DNA of 20,000 nt from Antedon mediterranea (taxonomy: Eukaryota > Echinodermata > Crinoidea > Comatulida > Antedonidae): assembly GCF_964355755.1 (NCBI RefSeq), contig NC_092671.1:15935001-15955000 (forward strand), written 5' to 3'. Position numbers and translations under genes: made by a program. The notes under the pieces were generated by a model that had not been told where the DNA came from, did not search any database, and saw only the letters and a program-made list of their open reading frames with translations. Within the stretch, counting starts at the first letter, position 1. Each line of letters begins with the position of its first letter. This document shows, piece by piece, positions 15,001 to 20,000 of the stretch.

Positions 15001-16636
15001 CTATCGGCTTAAAGTTACTATCTTTCCCTAACAATATCATTTCGTCTTGTATTCTAACATCATTTTCTATTCTGGCTTGCTCCCTAGTTAGGACGAACAT
15101 TTCTTTAGCCATTGTTTCCCCACAATTCTGGTCCAAATCATGACCCAATAACATGTCCCTCTGTAATCCTTCGATTACGGCTACAATCACTTTTCCTGTC
15201 ACTATCTTACTTTCTATAGCTACCTCAGCTAAGGGGACGGTAATATCGCCTCCTATACCTCTTAACGTAACCCATTTTCCTGGCAAGTAACATTTGTTAG
15301 GCACTAGACTTTCCTTAACAGCTGACTGGGTACATCCCGAGTCTCTAAGCATAGTTATATCCTGTCCTTCTAATTTTCCTGGTATTGTACATTTCTCCAT
15401 TTTATTTTCTACACTATCTATAACTACTTGGGGTCTATCTGATTTTAGTCCTTCACATCTTAAGCCATCTTTCATATTCGGGCCCTTCTTAGTGTCACTA
15501 GTCTTTCCTTTTGCTACCATCTTAGGACAATCCCCTATTTTATGTCCCTTCTCCTTACAATTAAAGCATGGGCCATTAATCCATTCATTTGAAGGTTCTC
15601 TCTGTTGGAAATTTCTACCATAGTTATGGAATTTGCCTCCCCTTCCGCGATACCTATTGTATCCTTGCTGCCTAGCTCCAGGGTTATTCTGAGTCGTACT
15701 ATTCTTAGGTTTACTATTTTCTTGGCCCTTATAATACGTAGGCTTATTTTCAGAATTTACGGCATTCCAATAGCCACGGCCACCTCTATTAGCTATATAA
15801 TCATCGGCTATCATAGCCATATCATAGCTCTTATTTACTTGTTTATCTCTAAGATAAAGCCTCAGATCTTCAGGCATTTTATCAAGTGCCTGTTCCATTA
15901 TAATCATTTCAATAATGCCTGCAGCATCATCTTCTTTTACATTAGCACATTTCATCCAACATTTTAAATAATGGGAGAGATCATTCAGCCATTCCCTGAT
16001 GGACATATCTTTAACTCTGTTCAAATTTCTAAATTTAAATCTGTAGGTCTCTGCGGACACATCATACTTTTCTAAGATTGCCTTCTTTAAGGTATCATAA
16101 TCTACACATTCTTTTACGGTTAAGGATGCATAAGCTGTCCTAGCTTTACCAGACAGTTCAGGTGCTAACCTAGCGGACCACGTATTCTTATCCCAACCTG
16201 TGGCTTCTGCCAAGTGTTCAAATGTTCTAAAATATATATCAATATCATCTGATTCCTTCAAAGTAGGAACCTTTACCTTCATTTCATCTACTATATTCCT
16301 AGCATTACTGTAGCTAGACCTATTTTCTAATTCCATCATTTTCACTCTTTCTTGTGATTCAATTTTTCTTTGCTCTATATCTGCTTCTAATCTTAATTGG
16401 TCTTGTTGGTATTGTAATTCTAACTTTTTGTTTTCGGCCTCGAACTTCATTCGAAAATATTCGAGCATCATATCTTTAGGCATACCGCCGGGTATTTCGG
16501 GCAAATCAATATCCCTAGCCATTTTATCATACATTTCATTGACTTGGTCAACCTCTTCTTGGTCAACCATCTCTTCCCTAGTATCTTTTTCTGACATAGT
16601 CTTATCTATACTTTTACCCGATCTTAAAGTTGTCAT
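12017..16636 (-). CDS. Gag-Pol polyprotein of a Gmr1-like Gypsy retrotransposon
   Basis: A single frame of 1,539 codons from ATG 16636. Order: coiled-coil (about 55-105); SCAN-like capsid (about 120-285); basic Gly/Arg/Asn-rich linker; CCHC knuckle at 357-370 (CX2CX4HX4C); retropepsin-like protease with DSG at 432-434; integrase HHCC zinc domain (His683/His690, Cys717, Cys720); integrase core Asp753, Asp812, Glu848 with exact D,D-35-E spacing; GPY/F-type module near 984-991 (KWQGPFTV); RT about 1105-1330 with YIDD at 1272-1275; RNase H Asp1423, Glu1465, Asp1490. Integrase precedes RT, unlike canonical Ty3/Gypsy elements. Gag and Pol are fused with no frameshift or stop, so Gag would have to be released by proteolysis. 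All catalytic residues are present. The protease has Cys where Ala usually follows DSG/DTG. Confidence 0.93.
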   Translation of the reverse strand: MTTLRSGKSIDKTMSEKDTREEMVDQEEVDQVNEMYDKMARDIDLPEIPGGMPKDMMLEYFRMKFEAENKKLELQYQQDQLRLEADIEQRKIESQERVKMMELENRSSYSNARNIVDEMKVKVPTLKESDDIDIYFRTFEHLAEATGWDKNTWSARLAPELSGKARTAYASLTVKECVDYDTLKKAILEKYDVSAETYRFKFRNLNRVKDMSIREWLNDLSHYLKCWMKCANVKEDDAAGIIEMIIMEQALDKMPEDLRLYLRDKQVNKSYDMAMIADDYIANRGGRGYWNAVNSENKPTYYKGQENSKPKNSTTQNNPGARQQGYNRYRGRGGKFHNYGRNFQQREPSNEWINGPCFNCKEKGHKIGDCPKMVAKGKTSDTKKGPNMKDGLRCEGLKSDRPQVVIDSVENKMEKCTIPGKLEGQDITMLRDSGCTQSAVKESLVPNKCYLPGKWVTLRGIGGDITVPLAEVAIESKIVTGKVIVAVIEGLQRDMLLGHDLDQNCGETMAKEMFVLTREQARIENDVRIQDEMILLGKDSNFKPIEEPPKETNVQLLKTVVNDNKVNKTKCLDDMNGTEMNNLFDENEDRAKDKTVKHKTYEQQHKLNLTKQELIKLQTKDDSLKGVFDRVVPIEEIGQHRVCFFMRQGILMRNWSSIKDKNNQVEQIVLPTQCRQGVLHLGHNVPFAGHMGVEKTKSRILNQFYWPGIFKDVVVYCKVCKECQKVDKGKSKRKHTLIPLPIISTPFKRIAIDIVGPLSRTSRNNKYMLTIIDYATRYPDAIPLPNVRAETVARALIEVFTRVGLPEEIVHDQGTNFMSSIMQSICSMLGINQLKTTVYHPQSNGLVERFHGTLKNMIRTLTVKQRNNWDNYIPPFLFAYREVPSKVTGHSPFKLLYGREVRGPLSLLKSNWVEDEETSIDVIKYMLDIREKMEELMKDANVNKLEQQEIMSHNYNKNAIDREFVEGDKVLIFLPVGNSKLDSKWQGPFTVTKKVNDVNYEIYMGGRRKEKQILHVNMLKRWYDKVEISKDGYYVVTNVQSIEEVDLNETVHDNELDSEIDIGLSYHQSQTWRDVNVSSNLNDTQTKQLTELLKYQQNVFSDVPGRTHLVTHEIKTNGEMPIRHRAYRTPQALKGKLKEELDSMLAMGIIELTVSAYAAPIIALKKGQNQIRMVTDFRSLNKTSQFDPYVMPRIDEMLDEVSSAIYITTLDLTKGFYQVPLDPKTKDKSAFITQFGQYCYNVLPFGMQNSSSTFQRLMDKVLQGTEGYAKAYIDDICIYSQTWKDHIFHLNDVLERLSSAGLTAKPLKCKIAYAQVEFLGHKIGNGEIRPMIDKVEAVEKFPRPLSKKQVRSFLGLTGYYRKFVQNYADIAKPLIDLTLKSKSNTVKWNEQCENAFVTLKKRLTDDNVLKAPNFDKMFILQTDASNYGIGAVLSQIDGESNDYPIVYLSRKLSVHEQRYSVPEKECLSIVWAINKLKYYLYGCEFQVHTDHQALRWMDSMKGANVRLMRWALFLQGYKFKVIYKKGSLNGNNADGLSRA

Positions 16637-17128
16637 GCTAATAACAATTTTACTAATGAAATATGTAAATATGTTATAAAAGTATTTGTATTACCTTGAT
16701 TCCATTCAGATATGTAAAAATATGAAATCCACATAAATTTTTAAATGCAATACATTAATTTACTTCAAGTCACAAACAACGTTCCAAGTTCGCTCCGTAC
16801 AAAAATTTACTTTCGAAATAAAAAATAGTTTACAAAGTCAGCTTTGCAAATCTTCTCCAAATTTACTGGGCTTCCTTCTGTTACTTCAGTCTTCTTCTTT
16901 CAGACCTCGGTGAATATATACAGTATCTCCGATGAATATCCAGCGGTCTTGAGCTCAACAGTACTTCTTCTTCGTTGTAATATCCAAACAACGCACGGTA
17001 TAAAAACTGTCAGGAATCCAGATCTTCGTAACCATTTAACTTTTTGGTTACTGATTTAACAGGCCCGTAGAGTAGGCACTGTCACTTCTTCTTCTTCTTG
17101 ATACTTAAATCATGTAAACAAAAATTTT
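16637..17128 (-). other. Untranslated leader of the Gypsy element
   Basis: Between the primer binding site and the Gag-Pol ATG. No conserved coding frame is seen; the plus-strand frame at 16844-17059 is without support. An in-frame TAA lies about 22 codons upstream of the ATG, which supports the ATG at 16636 as the start. Confidence 0.6.
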
Positions 17129-17142
17129 CACCGCTGCCACCA
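17129..17142 (-). other. Primer binding site, tRNA-Leu type
   Basis: The plus strand reads CACCGCTGCCACCA, identical to the 3' end (with CCA) of common metazoan tRNA-Leu. On the minus strand it is TGGTGGCAGCGGTG and directly abuts the end of the 5' LTR, where a tRNA primer would anneal. The tRNA match is from memory of tRNA-Leu sequences. Confidence 0.8.
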
Positions 17143-17519
17143 TGTAGTGAATTTATTTTAGTTGGATCCGAGCTTTCTCAGGCGTATATAATAACTCCAC
17201 GCGACGTACACTGTCACTGAACAACTCAACAAGAACTTTATTCCTTGTAATTCAATTAATACATCTTTCTACCACTACCAGTCAAGCCTTAATATATTCT
17301 TTATCATCTTTCCGTTTATCTACTCTGATCTTATTCTCTCTTCTTTTTTAATATCTATTACATTCCACTTTTATACTGGACATGGAAATTTTAGGCTTCA
17401 GCGGAGGATAACATTTTCCATCCAAAATTAATACGATTTTGATTGGCTAATAATAAGGCGGACCTGGTCTAAAGCATCCTTCTCTAAACACAGAGAATCA
17501 CAACATCAATAATATGACA
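17143..17519 (-). repeat. Gypsy 5' LTR
   Basis: 377 bp in plus orientation, from TGTAGTGAATT to AATATGACA, with TG...CA ends. It abuts the primer binding site on one side and a TAGCC repeat on the other. Confidence 0.85.
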
Positions 17520-17520
17520 C

Positions 17521-17545
17521 TAGCCTAGCCTAGCCTAGCCTAGCC
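17521..17545. repeat. (TAGCC)5 microsatellite
   Basis: Five perfect pentamer units directly outside the Gypsy 5' LTR, between it and the Penelope-like element. Confidence 0.9.
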
Positions 17546-17624
17546 AAGCCTACGCTCAGACTATATCGGTTAGCAACGGAGGCCGGAAAAAATGGGAACT
17601 AAAAAAAAATCAATGGAGTACTTA

Positions 17625-17664
17625 CTCGAACGTTTCGATCTCTATCAGAGATCCTTCTCAACTG
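17625..17664 (-). ncRNA. Hammerhead-ribozyme-like motif downstream of the Penelope-like ORF
   Basis: On the minus strand, CAGTTGAG is followed by a perfect 7-bp stem (GATCTCT / AGAGATC, loop GAT) and then GAAAC and GTT. This is the hammerhead order of CUGAUGA box, stem II, GAAAC, GUH, and Penelope-like elements are known to carry hammerhead motifs. The first box has two mismatches to CUGAUGA, so it may be inactive. Stems I and III are not clearly defined. Confidence 0.35.
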
Positions 17665-17675
17665 ACTGCGGAGTG

Positions 17676-20000
17676 TTAATGCAGCTTGGTCATTCTTGAC
17701 GTCATCTGTTGATGACGTCGTACGCCTCCGGTTGTAGGTTGGAGGTTGTGCGGGGCTCGGCCAGGTGATGTGTCTATCAAATCATTGTACAAATGCGAGA
17801 GTTCGTGGGCTCCAGTGTCCCGGTTCATGGTCTTCTCCTTATTTCTCCTTATATGTAATGATTCTCTAATCTGTCTGTCTTTGCGTTTAGGCTCTTTGGT
17901 TAAGATGGTAGCCTCCCAGTTTGGTACATGATTGTGTTTTATGACATGTTCTGTAATGGCAGATTTGTGTATGATCGAAGATGTGGATGTTCTGGAAGCC
18001 CTAGTCATTACTCCCCCCGTGTTTGTTGTAACATCTTTTTTGTGATCATTAATTCGTGTTTGTAATGCCCTCCCTGTTTCCCCAATGTAAACTTGTGGAC
18101 AGTTGCGGCAGGTGACTTCGTAGATTACTCCACATGTATCCATCTTCTCGATTTTATCTTTTGGGTGGACGAGGCTATTCTTGATTTTATTTTGGGGTAG
18201 GAAATAGGTTCCGACATTGTGATAGGAGAGAGTGCGTCGTATTCTTTCTGCCATTCCTTTTACGTAGGGGATTCCTATGCTACCTCGCATCTTGATCTTT
18301 TTCTTCTGTGGTTCGTGTCCTTTGTTCTTTTTTCTTTTTCGGTTTTCCATAACTCTCTGGAAGGACCACTCTGGATACTGGCAGTTGTGTAACGCTTTCT
18401 TGATGTTATCCATCTCAACTTTCCTCAAATCCATATCTCCCACTACCTTCTCAGCTCTGTCCACCAGCGTGTTTATAAGCCCCAGTTTGTGTTCGAGTGG
18501 ATGATGTGAGTTGAAATGTAAATATTGGTCTGTGTGAGTGGGCTTCCGATAAACTGAGGTGGTAACTGTTCCATTGTCATTGAGTGTGATGAGCATGTCC
18601 AGGAAAGGTATTGTGTTGTTTGTCATCGATTCTGTGGTGAACTTGATATTGTCAGTTATATCGATGTTATTAAGATGTGTGTTAAATGTATGTACTGTAC
18701 CTATGGGGATGATAGCTAATACATCATCAACGTATCGTTTCCAATACACAGGCTTGATGTTAGTGGGTGCCGTGTTTATGGCTTGATGTTCGAGCCACTC
18801 TAGATACAAGTTCGCCAATATAGGACTTATTGGGCTTCCCATAGCAATGCCTTGTATTTGCCTATAAATGTTACCATTGAACGAGAAATAGGTTTTGTTC
18901 ACAATTAAACCGAGGAGCTCCATTATGTCTGTCACATGTAGTTTAGTTCTATCCAGAAGTGTCAGATCTGTTGTTAGGCGATTTTCGACAACTTTGAGGG
19001 CCTCTTCTACTGGTGTTTTTGTAAACAGAGATACTACGTCAAACGAGACAAATGTTTCACTTGGTTTGACTATTATTTCTTTTAGTTCACTCGCCAACTC
19101 TCCTGAGTAAGTTACATGATGTTCTGTGTTTCCGACAAGTGGACCCAGGATTTTGGTGAGGAATTGTGCAACGGTGTAAAAAACGGTGTTGATGTTATCT
19201 ACTATAGGTCTTAATGGCCAATTTGGTTTATGTATCTTCGGAAGACAATACAACCTAGGTACAATTTCAGCCGTGGGAAACAGCCATTCTTTCTCTCTGT
19301 AGTTGATTTTCTTTTCTTTGAACAACCTGCCTATGATGTTGACCACTTTTCGTTTATAGTTTTGTGTTGGATTACGTTTTAGCAGTTCGTAAACATTAGT
19401 GTCGCTCACCATGGTTCCCACTTTATCTTTGTAATCATTAGTATTTAGGATGACAGTAGATCTACCTTTATCCGCTGGGAGAATAAGAATAGATTTATCT
19501 TTCTTCAAGTTGTTTATGGCCTTTCGTTCTTTGGGGGTTAAATTTGAAGGTGGTAGAGTGGTAGATTTTACAATAGCTACAATTTTACTGCGAACGGTGT
19601 CTTGTTCTTCCAGGGAGACGAGATCAGCCGCTTTTTCAGCCGCTACTATGAGATCGTCAATGGGCATGGATCGTGGGCTCGCCGCATAGTTCAATCCCCT
19701 TTGTAATGCTGATATTTCGTCCTCACTAACCAACTTACTAGACAGATTTACCACCCATTTTTCTCTTAAGATCTTACCGGATAAATCCTGTTCTTGATGT
19801 AAATCTCTAGCTGCGTTTTCTGCTTTGTTTTTCCACCACAACAGTTTGTTTTGTTGTCGTGATCGGCATTTTAAGAATTCCGCTTCACACACTTTGTTTA
19901 CGTGATTACATACATTGGTGATGTCCCCTCCGTTGCGAATTAGCGATACGATTTCATCATTTAAATCTTTCTTTTTGCCTTCTAACTGTGTGATTTTGTT
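17676..20000 (-). CDS. Penelope-like reverse transcriptase with GIY-YIG endonuclease, 5' partial
   Basis: The frame is open from the window edge at 20000 to TAA at 17678-17676. The codon at 19892 is GTG inside the frame, not a start, and at least 35 more codons lie upstream in this window. Numbering from that Val: DKG motif (PADKGRSTVIL, about 139-149) typical of Penelope-like proteins; RT motif A Asp285 (SFDVVSLF); RT active-site box YVDD at 387-390; Lys/Arg-rich linker about 515-537; GIY-YIG endonuclease with GVIY 588-591 and YIG 602-604, Cys595-x2-Cys598 between them, Arg613 and the catalytic-type Glu in IRESLHI (677). It would copy element RNA using an end made by its own endonuclease. 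No stop or frameshift is seen, so it may be recent and intact. The clade needs a tree. Confidence 0.92.
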   Translation of the reverse strand, partial: NKITQLEGKKKDLNDEIVSLIRNGGDITNVCNHVNKVCEAEFLKCRSRQQNKLLWWKNKAENAARDLHQEQDLSGKILREKWVVNLSSKLVSEDEISALQRGLNYAASPRSMPIDDLIVAAEKAADLVSLEEQDTVRSKIVAIVKSTTLPPSNLTPKERKAINNLKKDKSILILPADKGRSTVILNTNDYKDKVGTMVSDTNVYELLKRNPTQNYKRKVVNIIGRLFKEKKINYREKEWLFPTAEIVPRLYCLPKIHKPNWPLRPIVDNINTVFYTVAQFLTKILGPLVGNTEHHVTYSGELASELKEIIVKPSETFVSFDVVSLFTKTPVEEALKVVENRLTTDLTLLDRTKLHVTDIMELLGLIVNKTYFSFNGNIYRQIQGIAMGSPISPILANLYLEWLEHQAINTAPTNIKPVYWKRYVDDVLAIIPIGTVHTFNTHLNNIDITDNIKFTTESMTNNTIPFLDMLITLNDNGTVTTSVYRKPTHTDQYLHFNSHHPLEHKLGLINTLVDRAEKVVGDMDLRKVEMDNIKKALHNCQYPEWSFQRVMENRKRKKNKGHEPQKKKIKMRGSIGIPYVKGMAERIRRTLSYHNVGTYFLPQNKIKNSLVHPKDKIEKMDTCGVIYEVTCRNCPQVYIGETGRALQTRINDHKKDVTTNTGGVMTRASRTSTSSIIHKSAITEHVIKHNHVPNWEATILTKEPKRKDRQIRESLHIRRNKEKTMNRDTGAHELSHLYNDLIDTSPGRAPHNLQPTTGGVRRHQQMTSRMTKLH

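Larger units (their letters stand above)
11540..17519 (-). mobile_element. Ty3/Gypsy LTR retrotransposon of Gmr1 type (integrase before RT)
   Basis: About 6 kb, coding strand minus. The order is 5' LTR (17143-17519), tRNA-Leu-type primer binding site, about 490 bp leader, one 1,539-codon Gag-Pol frame, polypurine tract and 3' LTR (11540-11915). The Gag is SCAN-like and the integrase is upstream of RT. Both are diagnostic of the Gmr1-like lineage first described in cod, whose capsid is held to be the source of vertebrate SCAN domains. The frame is uninterrupted and the LTRs are close to identical over most of their length, so the insertion is relatively recent. The outer edge of the 3' LTR is abnormal and no target duplication is found. 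Confidence 0.9.
17546..20000 (-). mobile_element. Penelope-like retroelement, cut by the window edge
   Basis: Identified from its coding region (RT plus GIY-YIG endonuclease) and a short 3' region holding a hammerhead-like motif. The 3' limit near 17546 is a guess, set by the TAGCC repeat. The 5' part lies beyond 20000. No terminal duplication or second copy is visible here. Confidence 0.85.

Noticed and set aside
14847-16679. Plus-strand open frames opposite Gypsy Gag-Pol
   Set aside because: Antisense shadows of the 1,539-codon frame; hydrophobic Ser/Ile-rich translations are typical of such shadows.

Overview
The window looks like part of a marine invertebrate genome, most likely an echinoderm or other non-vertebrate deuterostome. 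The reasons are spliced genes with small exons, abundant dispersed AGGCCT-type words, and three animal retroelement families (BEL/Pao, Gmr1-like Gypsy, Penelope-like). No sequence search was possible, so the taxon is inference.

Layout. Positions 1-2780 are AT-rich and mostly non-coding. A weak two-exon minus-strand gene candidate (604-1198) and a pair of GTCGGTCTG-type repeats (1748-1828, 2400-2456) lie there. Positions 2781-11032 hold one plus-strand host gene, read here by hand from splice sites. It has a signal-peptide exon, six internal cysteine-rich exons, all symmetrical in phase 1, and a short terminal exon. The eight coding exons sum to exactly 207 codons including the stop. A three-exon block is present twice in tandem, introns included. 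Copy 1 is interrupted by a decayed 4.2 kb BEL/Pao element (3967-8204, TSD ATATG). Copy 2 carries about 0.9 kb of other insertions: a long hairpin, a tRNA-like A/B-box segment and a 72-bp-period repeat.

Positions 11203-11518 are a minisatellite. Positions 11540-17519 are a Ty3/Gypsy element on the minus strand with an uninterrupted 1,539-residue Gag-Pol. Its domain order is Gag (SCAN-like capsid, zinc knuckle), protease, integrase, then RT and RNase H: the Gmr1-type order, with integrase ahead of RT. A tRNA-Leu-type primer binding site and a polypurine tract are visible. Positions 17521-17545 are a TAGCC repeat. From 17546 to the window end is a Penelope-like element on the minus strand: RT with YVDD followed by a GIY-YIG endonuclease, open to the edge, with a hammerhead-like motif just after its stop.

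All three large retroelements are antisense to the host gene. The most notable items are the undescribed-looking secreted cysteine-rich gene with its internal duplication and the integrase-first Gypsy element.
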